A stretch of 64,000 nucleotides of DNA from Trinickia terrae (lineage in GTDB: Bacteria > Pseudomonadota > Gammaproteobacteria > Burkholderiales > Burkholderiaceae), in the NCBI RefSeq assembly GCF_005144415.1, contig NZ_SWJE01000021.1, forward strand, positions 47,883-111,882, read 5' to 3'. Positions 16,252-24,611 of the stretch are shown here, one piece after another. Positions within the stretch are counted from its first letter, which is position 1. The number at the start of each line of letters is the position of its first letter. The position numbers were made by a program, and so were the translations under genes. Under the pieces are notes generated by a model. It worked only from the letters and a program-made list of their open reading frames with translations. It was not told where the DNA came from and did no database searches.

Positions 16252-17190
16252 TCATCTCCGGATGCCGATATATTTAACCTTGCGTTGCGTGTTATTTACT
16301 GGTCCACTTTCCCACGCCGCCTGTATGGCTGCGCCGGCGCCGACAAAATTGTCGATGTGGTGCCCAATAATTGCACTTCCGGTGTCATCTGCGAAGCGAC
16401 GGCCGACCATCTCAATGTCTACCTGAGCGTGCTTTGGAATTACATTTGGATCAACCGCCACTGAATGATTCTCTGTGACCGGACCATAAGCGCCTTGCAC
16501 TGAATCGGTATAAGAAAATACAACGCCGTCCGGATTGTCCAGATAATCTCGATTGCCGCGATTATTGCGATGCCATCCCGAGTTTGCCTGGGTTGGTCGA
16601 ATATATCGACCGTTTGACGCCTTCCCTGTGCCTTGCATGACTACGCCGCGTGCACTATAAAGAAAGTCTTTTTTGTGATAATCATTTGTGCCGCGAGCGA
16701 AGGCAGGCTCCCCAGCAAAATCACTTTCAAAGCAGACGTGATATCCGGTGATAAGGAAAGCGCTTTCGTACCACGCTTCTTCTAAATTTATTGACAAGGT
16801 TTTGGCTGCTATATCTTGATCGATGCAAGAAATAGTTAAATCACCTGGTTCGCGCGACTCGAGTATCAAAATCGCGCAGCCACTTGAATCGGTCGGCCCC
16901 CCGACCTTGATTGTGTCATGGGTGCGGCTACTGGAAATGGATAAGGTGCGTCCTGCTAGCGCATTGCCGCTAAGAGTCTTTACTGTCACCCTGATCGGCA
17001 AGCGATATAGGACTTTTCCATGTTGGACTCGGGAGGAAGACGGGATAACAGGCAATTTATCCCCAAGGAGATTGTCTGGAATTTCCCATGAGAGAGTATT
17101 TTTTTGCACCTTAACAACCACCATAGAGTTCGGCGTCGTATTCGTCACAGCCGAATCATGTACGGTATGCCATTCTGTAGTGTCAGTCAT
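16252..17190 (-). CDS. Predicted T6SS effector with C-terminal 3D (MltA/RlpA-like barrel) domain
   Basis: The 312-residue protein has no signal peptide. The first 140 residues look like beta-rich adaptor or Ig-like sequence (LPIRVTVKTLSGNALAGRTL). The C-terminal part carries the three-aspartate signature of 3D-domain muramidases: SVAVDPNVIPKHAQV, RFADDTGSAIIGHHIDNFVGAG. The same double-psi barrel forms the catalytic core of MltA lytic transglycosylases, so cleavage of peptidoglycan glycan strands is expected. It lies 9 bp after a PAAR fragment in a PAAR operon and is followed by a periplasmic protein, which supports delivery by type VI secretion (inference). Confidence 0.75.
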   Translation of the reverse strand: MTDTTEWHTVHDSAVTNTTPNSMVVVKVQKNTLSWEIPDNLLGDKLPVIPSSSRVQHGKVLYRLPIRVTVKTLSGNALAGRTLSISSSRTHDTIKVGGPTDSSGCAILILESREPGDLTISCIDQDIAAKTLSINLEEAWYESAFLITGYHVCFESDFAGEPAFARGTNDYHKKDFLYSARGVVMQGTGKASNGRYIRPTQANSGWHRNNRGNRDYLDNPDGVVFSYTDSVQGAYGPVTENHSVAVDPNVIPKHAQVDIEMVGRRFADDTGSAIIGHHIDNFVGAGAAIQAAWESGPVNNTQRKVKYIGIRR

Positions 17191-17199
17191 TTTCCGGTC

Positions 17200-17325
17200 C
17201 TAATTTGAATTTTTAGCCGTGGTGCTTCTTTCGTTAGTACTCGGTGGCGCGCCGCCGACAACTTGACTGTTCCCGCCGTTGTCAAGTGGATCGCCTTCGA
17301 CCGCAACATAGTGGATGCCAGTCAT
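17200..17325 (-). CDS. PAAR-protein N-terminal fragment (41 aa)
   Basis: This short frame begins MTGIHYVAVEGDPLDNGG and ends after 41 codons. Its start matches that of the preceding PAAR gene (LTGIYYAAVEDDPLTSGKG), with about 80% DNA identity over 50 bp, and it overlaps that gene's stop as ATGA. The metal-binding PAAR body is absent, so this is a truncated duplicate left by recombination. It may still be translated and keep the ribosome moving into the effector gene. Confidence 0.55.
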   Translation of the reverse strand: MTGIHYVAVEGDPLDNGGNSQVVGGAPPSTNERSTTAKNSN

Positions 17326-17897
17326 TTGCCCCCCAGTGACGACGTCGCGATGTCGATACGAATCCGCGTCGCGTCATCCGTATCGATACGCTGCGTGCGC
17401 CCCCGGGAATCGGTTGTTCCGGTAGCAATGATTTTAGAACCTGTGCAAACGCGGTAACGCACGCCAATTATTGGCTGGCCCGCATGGTCGGTTAGCGTGA
17501 ATTGTTCGTCATAGGTAAGCCTTTGTACGGGGGTTTCGGCAACCGACGCGACCTTTTCTTCACCCCGGTCATGAATCATCCATTTGCGCCCATACACCGC
17601 AATGATCCTGGGAGGATCGGCGCACTTGCAAAGAACAATATCGCCGCCTACCGCTTGCCTTCGTCCGCCGTTCACGAGATCAACCATGCGTTGCCGATCA
17701 TTCACGCCAGCACCGTAGGCAATAGCGCCGGTGCTATTGCACGCCGAGCAATAGGCTTCGTCTCCGATAAACGCCATGCGGCGGTATTTGCCATCGTCAC
17801 CCTCGATCGTGCCAGCCTGTTTGTACGCAAATACGCGGCTGCCTTTGCCGCTTGTCAGTGGGTCATCCTCGACCGCTGCATAGTAGATGCCAGTCAA
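17322..17897 (-). CDS. PAAR-domain protein with C-terminal beta-sandwich adaptor
   Basis: This 191-residue protein carries a Cys-type PAAR domain that sharpens the T6SS spike: DEAYCSACNSTG and GDIVLCKCADPPRIIA, about residues 45-105. A C-terminal extension reads YDEQFTLTDHAGQPIIG and then VRYRVCTG, a transthyretin-like tail common in Burkholderia PAAR proteins that links spike and cargo. I choose TTG 17897 because it aligns with the paralogue's MTGI start and has GGAG 8 bp upstream. It then overlaps the previous gene's stop by 4 bp (TTGA). A TTG at 17924 is the alternative. Confidence 0.8.
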   Translation of the reverse strand: MTGIYYAAVEDDPLTSGKGSRVFAYKQAGTIEGDDGKYRRMAFIGDEAYCSACNSTGAIAYGAGVNDRQRMVDLVNGGRRQAVGGDIVLCKCADPPRIIAVYGRKWMIHDRGEEKVASVAETPVQRLTYDEQFTLTDHAGQPIIGVRYRVCTGSKIIATGTTDSRGRTQRIDTDDATRIRIDIATSSLGGK

Positions 17898-18094
17898 TTT
17901 CGCCTCTCCATGGTTATGCCGCAACGCGGTAACGCATGCCCGTTAATGACACGCCTGTGTGGGCAGTTACCGCACGTCGCCTGATCGCCGTGAAGCTCGA
18001 TCTTTCGGCCGTCGTCGTGAATCGTCGCAGTGAGCGCAACGACTTTGCCGCCCGTAGTTGTTTCGTCGCCGTGCCGCACAATAGGAACACGCAT
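17894..18094 (-). CDS. Short PAAR-type protein, probably degenerate
   Basis: The 66-residue product begins like a PAAR protein (MRVPIVRHGDETTTGGKVV) and reaches HGDQATCGNC, then departs from the family and stops. That is well short of the usual 85-100 residues, and the second metal-binding segment is missing. In another frame the last 50 bp encode SLTGMRYRVAA and a stop, resembling the GVRYRV tail of the next gene. A deletion plus frameshift therefore seems to have joined a PAAR head to a tail fragment. It keeps a good start (GGAG 5 bp upstream) and couples to the next gene. Confidence 0.6.
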   Translation of the reverse strand: MRVPIVRHGDETTTGGKVVALTATIHDDGRKIELHGDQATCGNCPHRRVINGHALPRCGITMERRN

Positions 18095-18104
18095 GGCGAC
18101 TCCG

Positions 18105-18776
18105 TTATTGGCGCGTTAGCGCAACGCCGTGTTCGTCAATGGGAACAAAGATGGTGGACGTTCGCGGATCGCGATGGGGGCTGTCGGTAATCACGTCGCC
18201 GTTATCCAGCAGACTGCCAACGACCGCATACCGGTTCTGAGCATTGCCGGGCATGCCGATACCCGTGATGATGCGTGCGCGGCTTCCGTCCTGATACTCG
18301 ACAAAATCGCCAATGCCCGCAGCGTTGCGGTGCGTCCCTTCGACTTCCCATGTGGTCGACACCTCACGCACGATGCCGCCTCGCGCGGTCGTTGCGCCGC
18401 GCACGGCGAAGCGATCCAGGGGTTTGCGCGGCGGCGGTGTCCAGTTCGCATCGAACAGGCCCGGCACCGTTTCATCGTCGGCGATGAAAACGCCCATGTC
18501 CAGGTGTCCCCACGGTGTTTCGATGATCCAGTCTCCGTTGCTCAGACGACTGCCGACAAGTGCCGCGGCCTGGTTGTCAAACACGGCGGCAGATCCTGCG
18601 CCGTCCACGATGACGGCTTCGCTTCCATCGGCGTAGGTCACAACGTCTCCCACCCGCGCGACGGGAAGACCACAAATCGTCGCCTTATCGCCGCTAGTGA
18701 CGCGACCGCCGCGCTCAGTGAGCGCGCCCACTGTCGCGAAGCGATACAGCACTCCCTTACGTTCCTGTTCCGACAT
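18105..18776 (-). CDS. Tandem PAAR-domain protein
   Basis: This 223-residue protein has two related PAAR-like halves: FATVGALTERGGRVTSGD with GDVVTYADGSEAVI, and FAVRGATTARGGIVREVS with GDFVEYQDGSRARI. It is the first gene of the minus-strand cargo operon. PAAR proteins cap the VgrG trimer and carry effectors. The start is ATG 18776, with GGAGG 7 bp upstream. No VgrG or T6SS sheath genes are in the window, so this is an orphan cargo island. Confidence 0.8.
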   Translation of the reverse strand: MSEQERKGVLYRFATVGALTERGGRVTSGDKATICGLPVARVGDVVTYADGSEAVIVDGAGSAAVFDNQAAALVGSRLSNGDWIIETPWGHLDMGVFIADDETVPGLFDANWTPPPRKPLDRFAVRGATTARGGIVREVSTTWEVEGTHRNAAGIGDFVEYQDGSRARIITGIGMPGNAQNRYAVVGSLLDNGDVITDSPHRDPRTSTIFVPIDEHGVALTRQ

Positions 18777-18801
18777 TTCAAAACCTCCCACGGGATAGAT
18801 G

Positions 18802-18828
18802 AAAAAGCCGGCCAGCAAAGCGACCGGC
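18802..18828 (-). terminator. Terminator-like hairpin just upstream of the double-PAAR gene
   Basis: On the minus strand GCCGGTC (18828-18822) pairs with GGCCGGC (18813-18807, one G-U pair) around an 8-nt loop, then TTTTT. It lies only about 25 bp before the PAAR start codon. It could end an upstream transcript that is now lost, or act as a leader attenuator. Confidence 0.5.
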
Positions 18829-19284
18829 GCACAAGCGACGGCTCGGCCGTCGCCAACTCAAAATCCTCGGTGGAGATAGTGGCTGCAGGAAATCAGAAAA
18901 TGATCAAAAAGGGGTGCGAACAATGCGAATTGCATAAACACACGAACGCGGTTTGATATCCGACAATTTCTGTCTGATGTGGCGAATTATTCGCACGGTC
19001 GAACCTTGCCCCGAACATCTACAAGTCCGCGCAATGCAGACCCCTTTGTTTCCGCGCCCCCAAATTGCCCGAAAAGGCTCACCGTGCGTGACCTATAGCG
19101 CCGGTCACGCGGCCGCCTTGCGCGACGCCCTGCCCCCCAGCCGCCCCCGCGGTTCTCCCCCATTCAGGGGGTACTCCCCAAGTCTCGACGCCCCGATGAT
19201 TGTCACAACCGGATGTCGCAGCAAGCCGAGAAAAACAACGAGATCAGCGTTCGCTCGGCATCCATTTGGGACCGCCGCGGGCTT
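18829..19284. other. Intergenic region without a supported gene
   Basis: About 450 bp separate the PAAR island from the PHA operon. I see an AT-rich stretch near 18890-18990 that holds the symmetric element GCGAAT-T-ATTCGC, and a C-rich tract at 19130-19190 with CCCCC/GGGGG pairing. No convincing coding signal is present on either strand. It probably contains the promoters of the divergent units. Confidence 0.5.
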
Positions 19285-19310
19285 GGAGTAAGTGCTGAAG
19301 CACTTACTCC
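19285..19310. promoter_or_regulatory. Perfect 26-bp palindrome upstream of the PHA operon
   Basis: GGAGTAAGTGCT at 19285-19296 is followed by GA and then its exact complement AGCACTTACTCC at 19299-19310. It ends 20 bp before the acyl-CoA synthetase start. No T tract follows, so an operator for a dimeric repressor is more likely than a terminator. Confidence 0.6.
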
Positions 19311-19330
19311 GGCCGACACAGGAGATATCG

Positions 19331-20974
19331 ATGCAGGACGAAGCCAAGATGACCGATTCCACCGCCTATGCCTACCCGTTGCTGATCAAGCAGCTCTTGC
19401 TCACGCCGTTCGCTCAGGCGCAAGACCAGGAGATCGTCTACCGGGGCCAACTGCGGATGACGTATGCGACGCTGCGCGAGCGTATCGGACGCCTCGCCAA
19501 CGGCTTGAGCCAGCTTGGCGTGCGGCACGGCAGCACGGTCGGGGTCATGGATTGGGACAGCCACCGCTACCTCGAATGCTATTTCGCCGTGCCGATGATG
19601 GGCGCCGTCCTGCAGACCGTGAACGTGCGTCTTTCGCCGGCGGAAATCGCCTACACGATCAATCACGCCGGCGCTGAAGTCCTGCTGGTCCACACCGATT
19701 TTCTGCCTGTCGTCGAAGCGATCAAGGACAAGCTGGAAACCGTGCGCGCGTTCATCTGGATCGACGAGCCGGGGAGCGTTGCCGGCGCGCACAGCATTCC
19801 CTTCTCGGCTGAATACGAAGCGATGCTGGCGGCGAACAGCGCGAGCTACGCGTTTCCGGACTTCGACGAGAACACGCGCGCGACCACGTTCTACACCACC
19901 GGCACGACCGGTCTTCCGAAGGGCGTCTACTTCACGCACCGGCAACTGGTGCTGCACACCATCACCCTCATGGCGGCGCTGGCGAGCCCGGTCTCGGGAC
20001 AGCGTTTCCATCGCGGCGACGTGTACATGCCGCTCACCCCGATGTTCCATGTCCACGCGTGGGGCATGCCGTATATCGCCACGGTGCTGGGCGTGAAGCA
20101 GGTCTATCCCGGGCGCTATCAGCCGGACCGGCTCGCGCGATTGGTGCGCGACGAGGGCGTGACGTTCTCGCATTGCGTCGGCACGATCCTGCACATGCTG
20201 CTCATGTGCGAGGAAGCCAAGGCGACGGACTTGAGCAAGTGGAAGATCGTCATCGGCGGCGGCGCGCTGCCGCAAGGTCTCGCCCAGGCGGCGGTGGATC
20301 GCGGCATCGACGTGTTCGCCGGCTACGGGATGTCCGAGACGTGCCCGGTGCTCAGTCTCGCGCAACTTCCGCCCGGGGCCGAAGCGCTCGGCGCCGACGA
20401 GCAGCTTCGCTTGCGCTGCAAGGCCGGCCTGCCCGTTCCGCTCGTGGATCTTCGCGTCGTCGACGAGAGCATGGGCGATCTCGCCCACGACGGCAAAGCC
20501 AGCGGCGAGATCGTCGCGCGCGCGCCGTGGCTGACGCAGGGCTACCTGAACAATCCCGAGGCTTCACAGCAGCTTTGGGCCGGCGGCTATCTCCACACGC
20601 AGGACATCGCCAGCATCGATGCGACAGGCAACGTGCAAATCACCGACCGTCTCAAGGACGTAATCAAGTCCGGCGGCGAGTGGGTCTCGTCGCTCGAGAT
20701 CGAAAACCTGATCTCGCAGTACGAGGGCGTGTCGGAGGTGGCCGTCATCGGCATCAAGGACGACAAGTGGGGCGAGCGGCCGGTGGCGCTGGTCGTGCTC
20801 GAGGAGGGCGCGGCCGTCACGGAGGAAGACATCAAGCAGCACGTGCTTTCGTTCAGCACGTCCGGAAAGATCTCGAAGTACGCGGTGCCGCAGATCGTGA
20901 AGTTCGTCGACGAGATCGGCAAGACCAGTGTCGGCAAGATCAACAAGAAGTCGCTGCGCGAGCAGTTCGCCTGA
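19331..20974 (+). CDS. Fatty-acyl-CoA synthetase (AMP-forming), PHA operon
   Basis: This 547-residue ANL ligase resembles medium-chain and AlkK-type acyl-CoA synthetases. Motifs are FYTTGTTGLPKG from about residue 187, FAGYGMSETCPVLSLAQ, and GGEWVSSLEIENLISQ with TSVGKINKKSLRE at the C-terminus. It would activate fatty acids for beta-oxidation and PHA precursor supply. ATG 19331 has GGAGA 5 bp upstream; a GTG at 19292 lies inside the palindrome and is unlikely. It heads an operon with MaoC, PhaC, phasin and PhaZ. Confidence 0.9.
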   Translation: MQDEAKMTDSTAYAYPLLIKQLLLTPFAQAQDQEIVYRGQLRMTYATLRERIGRLANGLSQLGVRHGSTVGVMDWDSHRYLECYFAVPMMGAVLQTVNVRLSPAEIAYTINHAGAEVLLVHTDFLPVVEAIKDKLETVRAFIWIDEPGSVAGAHSIPFSAEYEAMLAANSASYAFPDFDENTRATTFYTTGTTGLPKGVYFTHRQLVLHTITLMAALASPVSGQRFHRGDVYMPLTPMFHVHAWGMPYIATVLGVKQVYPGRYQPDRLARLVRDEGVTFSHCVGTILHMLLMCEEAKATDLSKWKIVIGGGALPQGLAQAAVDRGIDVFAGYGMSETCPVLSLAQLPPGAEALGADEQLRLRCKAGLPVPLVDLRVVDESMGDLAHDGKASGEIVARAPWLTQGYLNNPEASQQLWAGGYLHTQDIASIDATGNVQITDRLKDVIKSGGEWVSSLEIENLISQYEGVSEVAVIGIKDDKWGERPVALVVLEEGAAVTEEDIKQHVLSFSTSGKISKYAVPQIVKFVDEIGKTSVGKINKKSLREQFA

Positions 20975-21004
20975 CCGGCAAGCCCATTTCCAGGAGTGCA
21001 AGCG

Positions 21005-21469
21005 ATGAGTATCGGGAATTACAGCGTCGCCACCCTCGGCGACTTCGCGGGTCGTGAACTGGGGGTGTCGAACTGGGTGGTGGTCGATCAGGCGCGCATC
21101 GATGCGTTCGCCGAATGTACGGGCGACAAGCAATGGATTCACGTCGACGTCGAGCGCGCCAGGCGCGAGAGTCCGTTTGGCGGCACGATCGCGCACGGCT
21201 ATTTGACGCTGTCGCTGCTCGCGAGCCTCGCGATCGAGATCGGCTTCGTGCCCAAGGATGCAAAGGCCGGCCTCAACTACGGTCTCGACAAAGTGCGTTT
21301 CATGACACCCGTGAAGGCGGGCGCGCGCGTGCGCAGCCGCGTCACGCTCGTGTCGGTGGAGAACAAGGGCGGCGGACGCATCCTCATCAAGGCGATGAAC
21401 GAGCTGCAGATCGAGGGCGAGGACAAGCCGGCGCTGGTCGCCGAAACCCTCGCGATGCTGGTCGCGTGA
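21005..21469 (+). CDS. MaoC-family (R)-enoyl-CoA hydratase
   Basis: This 154-residue single hotdog domain has the hydratase-2 motif: TGDKQWIHVDVERARRESPF with the catalytic Asp, then GGTIAHGYLTLSL with the catalytic His. It converts trans-2-enoyl-CoA to (R)-3-hydroxyacyl-CoA, the monomer for PHA synthase, and so plays a PhaJ-like part. It lies 30 bp after the synthetase gene and 30 bp before phaC. ATG 21005 has GGAG 8 bp upstream. Confidence 0.9.
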   Translation: MSIGNYSVATLGDFAGRELGVSNWVVVDQARIDAFAECTGDKQWIHVDVERARRESPFGGTIAHGYLTLSLLASLAIEIGFVPKDAKAGLNYGLDKVRFMTPVKAGARVRSRVTLVSVENKGGGRILIKAMNELQIEGEDKPALVAETLAMLVA

Positions 21470-21499
21470 ACGTGCAAGATTCTCTGAAGGAGCAGCAAC

Positions 21500-23206
21500 A
21501 TGGCGGTAACCACTGAAAGCCCGCGGCAAAGCGACAAGGCCGACGATCTCGCGGCATCGGCTGCCGATGGCATGCTGGGTCCCAACCCGTTTGTCGGCTT
21601 GCGGCCGTGCGATATCGTCGCCACCGCGCAGCGAATCGGCGCTCAGGCATGGCAGCAGCCCGCGCTGGTCATGGAGCAGGAGATGGCGTTCGCTCGCGAG
21701 CTTTTGGGGCTGTTCTCGGGTGACGCGCAGGCTGCGCCCCCAAAGGGCGACAAACGCTTCACCGACGCCGCCTGGCAGAACAATTCGCTGTATCGCATGA
21801 CGCTGCAAGGCTACCTCGCGTGGCGCAATGCGCTCGAGGGTTTCGTCGAGCGCTCGGGGCTGGATGCAGCCAACAAGGAGCGTGCGCGGTTCGTGATGTC
21901 GCTCTTGACGGACGCCGCGTCTCCGACCAACACGCTGCTCGGCAATCCTGCTGCGCTCAAGAAGGTCATCGATACCGGCGGCGCGAGCCTGCTCGACGGC
22001 TGCAGCAACATCGTGATGGACCTGCTCAAGAATCGCGGCATGCCCGCGCAGGTCAACAAGACGGCTTTCGAGGTGGGCAAGAACCTCGGCACCGCCTCGG
22101 GCGCGGTGGTCTTTCGCAACGAGGTGCTCGAGCTGATTCAGTACGCGCCGGCGACGCAGGAGGTCTACAGCCGGCCGCAACTGATCGTGCCGCCGCAGAT
22201 CAACAAGTTCTATGTCTTCGACCTCTCCGAGGGCAAGAGCATCGTCGACTATCTGGTCAAGAACGAGCTTCAGGTCTTTGTCGTGAGCTGGCGCAATCCG
22301 ACCGCGGCGCAAAGCCACTGGGATCTCGACACGTACGTCGGCGCGCTCGTGGAAGCGATCGCGGCCGTGCGCGAGATCACCGGGTGCGACGACGTCAACC
22401 TGCATGGCGCATGCTCCGGCGCGATGACCATTTCGGCTTTGCTTGGACATCTCGCGAGCCGGGGTGAATCGACGGTCAACGCGACCACGCTGATGGTCGC
22501 CGTGCTCGACAACATCGCCGACTCGCAGCTCGGTCTCTTCGCCACGCCCGAGGCGATTGCGGCCGCCAAGCAGCACAGCGTTTCACGCGGCGTGCTGGCG
22601 GGCGAGGAGATGGGACGCGTGTTCGCGTGGATGCGGCCCAACGATCTGGTGTGGAACTACTGGGTCAACAACTACTTGATGGGCAACGCACCGCCGGCCT
22701 TCGACGTCCTTTACTGGAACAACGACACGACCCGGCTCCCGGCGAAGCTGCATGGGCAATTGCTCGACATCTTCACGCAGAACCTCTTCAGCAAGCCGGG
22801 TGCGCTGACGGTGCTGGGCACGCCGATCGACCTCTCGCAGGTCAAGTGCGACAAGTATGTGGTGGCCGGCATCACCGATCACATCACGCCGTGGAAGGGG
22901 GTGTACAACACCGCTACGACGTTCGGCGGCAATACCCGTTTCGTCTTGAGTTCGAGCGGCCATATCCAGAGCCTGATCAATCCGCCCGGCAATCCGAAGG
23001 CGAAGTACTACCTCAATCCCGAGCTGCCCGTGAGCGCCGATGCATGGCTCGCCGGCGCAAAGACTGAAACGGATTCGTGGTGGGGCAACTGGAGAGACTG
23101 GCTCGCGGAGCGCTCCGGCGAAAAGCGCGCAGCGCCCAAGGTGCTCGGCAGCAAGCGGTATCCGGCCGGCGCGAACGCGCCCGGCACGTATGTTTTGGAA
23201 GCCTGA
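21500..23206 (+). CDS. phaC: Class I poly(R)-3-hydroxyalkanoate synthase
   Basis: This 568-residue PHA synthase has the lipase-like box HGACSGAM with nucleophile Cys305, Asp460 in ITDHITPWK and His488 in SSGHIQS, which is the complete triad at class I spacing. N-terminal segments such as NPFVGLRPCDI are typical of PhaC. It polymerises (R)-3-hydroxyacyl-CoA at the granule surface. The upstream acyl-CoA synthetase and MaoC hydratase, rather than PhaA/PhaB, imply that monomers come from fatty acids. A good AAGGAG precedes ATG 21500. Confidence 0.95.
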   Translation: MAVTTESPRQSDKADDLAASAADGMLGPNPFVGLRPCDIVATAQRIGAQAWQQPALVMEQEMAFARELLGLFSGDAQAAPPKGDKRFTDAAWQNNSLYRMTLQGYLAWRNALEGFVERSGLDAANKERARFVMSLLTDAASPTNTLLGNPAALKKVIDTGGASLLDGCSNIVMDLLKNRGMPAQVNKTAFEVGKNLGTASGAVVFRNEVLELIQYAPATQEVYSRPQLIVPPQINKFYVFDLSEGKSIVDYLVKNELQVFVVSWRNPTAAQSHWDLDTYVGALVEAIAAVREITGCDDVNLHGACSGAMTISALLGHLASRGESTVNATTLMVAVLDNIADSQLGLFATPEAIAAAKQHSVSRGVLAGEEMGRVFAWMRPNDLVWNYWVNNYLMGNAPPAFDVLYWNNDTTRLPAKLHGQLLDIFTQNLFSKPGALTVLGTPIDLSQVKCDKYVVAGITDHITPWKGVYNTATTFGGNTRFVLSSSGHIQSLINPPGNPKAKYYLNPELPVSADAWLAGAKTETDSWWGNWRDWLAERSGEKRAAPKVLGSKRYPAGANAPGTYVLEA

Positions 23207-23263
23207 CCGGTCTCATTGCCGGACGGCAAACACTTTTTCGATCACTTCTCCAAGGGAGTCAAC

Positions 23264-23686
23264 ATGGCAACGACCCAACCCGGCAACCTCTTTGCCGAAT
23301 ATACGAAGCTCATTACGCAGTTCAAACTGCCGAACGTCGACGTAGCCGCAATCCTCGAATCGCGCCGCAAGGACATCGAAGCGCTCGTGGAGGCGAACAT
23401 GACGGCGCTCGCCGGCGTGCAGCAACTCGGTCAGAAGCAGGTCGACATCGTTCGCTCGTCGATGACCGAGCTGCAATCGCTCGTGACCCGCTTGCGGTCC
23501 CCCGGCGGCGAATCCGCCGCGGCAACGGGAGAAGGCGTTCAGAAGGCGCTGCAAAAGGCATTCGTGGACATGCAGGAGCTCGCGGATGCGGCGTACCGGA
23601 CGCAAACCGACAGCATCGCCGTCGTCACGAAGCGCTTTGCGGAGCATGTCGAGGAACTGAAGGCGATGATGCAGTCCAAGAAGTGA
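23264..23686 (+). CDS. phaP: Phasin family granule-associated protein
   Basis: This 140-residue, mostly helical protein reads NLFAEYTKLITQFKLPNVDV and ILESRRKDIEALVEAN, the phasin-2 pattern, with amphipathic helices throughout and a lysine-rich end. Phasins coat PHA granules and stabilise synthase and depolymerase there. ATG 23264 follows AAGGGAG by 5 bp. It lies 58 bp after phaC in the same operon. Confidence 0.92.
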   Translation: MATTQPGNLFAEYTKLITQFKLPNVDVAAILESRRKDIEALVEANMTALAGVQQLGQKQVDIVRSSMTELQSLVTRLRSPGGESAAATGEGVQKALQKAFVDMQELADAAYRTQTDSIAVVTKRFAEHVEELKAMMQSKK

Positions 23687-23725
23687 CCGGGCGGGACGGT
23701 GCGAGCCGTCGCCGCCGCAACGAAA

Positions 23726-23745
23726 CGAAGCGAAGCGAAGCGAAG
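23726..23745. repeat. Four tandem CGAAG units
   Basis: CGAAG occurs four times in a row, between phasin and phaZ and about 25 bp before the phaZ start. Slippage could change the spacing ahead of phaZ, but no effect is shown. Confidence 0.6.
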
Positions 23746-23768
23746 CGTCCAGCAAGGGGACCTACTCG

Positions 23769-24611
23769 ATGACCGACCTGCAAACAAGCCCGGAGTGTGT
23801 CGACGCGATGCAGACCCAGACGATCGACCTGGACGGCCAGTTGTTGCGTGTCGCTGTCCGGCGCGGCAGCGACGCCTCGCCGCCGCTGCTCCTGTTCAAC
23901 GGCATCGGCGCGAATCTCGAACTGGTCGAGCCGTTCGTCGAGGCGCTGGATGACGTGACGGTCATCGTCTTCGACGTTCCCGGCGTCGGCGGCTCGCCAG
24001 TCCCATTGATCCCGTACCGGTTCTCGACGCTTGCCGTCCTGTCCGACAAGCTGCTGACGCGGCTCGGATACGCCGGCCCGGTCGACGTGTTGGGCGTCTC
24101 ATGGGGCGGGGCGCTGGCCCAGCAGTTCGCGCACCTTTACCCGAGGCGGTGCCGCAGGCTGATTCTCGCGGCCACCTCGCCGGGGGTGATCATGGTGCCT
24201 GCGCGGTTGTCGGTGCTCTCCAAGCTGATCGGGCCGCGGCGCTATACCGATCCGGCCTACCTGCGGCAAATCGGGGCGGAGATCTACGGCGGCGCGTACC
24301 GGCGCGATCCCGCGCTGCTCGAGGAGCACAGCCGTCATATCCAGGCGCCGCGCGGCCGTGGCTATCTCTATCAATTGCTGGCGGCATCGGGTTGGACCAG
24401 CTTGCCCTGGCTCGGCGCGCTTCGGCAGACGACGCTCGTCATGCATGGCAACGACGACCCGATCGTGCCGCTCACGAACGCCAAGATTCTCGCGGCGAGG
24501 ATTCGCCATGCGACCCTGCACGTGATCGACGACGGGCATCTTTTCCTGATTACGCGGGCAAGCGAAGTCGCTCCAGTGGTGAAGCGGTTCCTGCGGGAGG
24601 AGGCGGGGTGA
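23769..24611 (+). CDS. phaZ: Intracellular PHA depolymerase
   Basis: This 280-residue alpha/beta hydrolase closely follows the medium-chain-length intracellular PhaZ pattern: LLLFNGIGANLELVEPF, the nucleophile Ser111 in LGVSWGGALAQQ, Asp in MHGNDDPIVPL and His in DDGHLFLI. It releases 3-hydroxyacids from stored polymer. It follows the phasin gene in the operon and overlaps the next gene by 4 bp (GTGA). A medium-chain-type PhaZ next to a class I-type PhaC is a mixed arrangement. Confidence 0.9.
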   Translation: MTDLQTSPECVDAMQTQTIDLDGQLLRVAVRRGSDASPPLLLFNGIGANLELVEPFVEALDDVTVIVFDVPGVGGSPVPLIPYRFSTLAVLSDKLLTRLGYAGPVDVLGVSWGGALAQQFAHLYPRRCRRLILAATSPGVIMVPARLSVLSKLIGPRRYTDPAYLRQIGAEIYGGAYRRDPALLEEHSRHIQAPRGRGYLYQLLAASGWTSLPWLGALRQTTLVMHGNDDPIVPLTNAKILAARIRHATLHVIDDGHLFLITRASEVAPVVKRFLREEAG

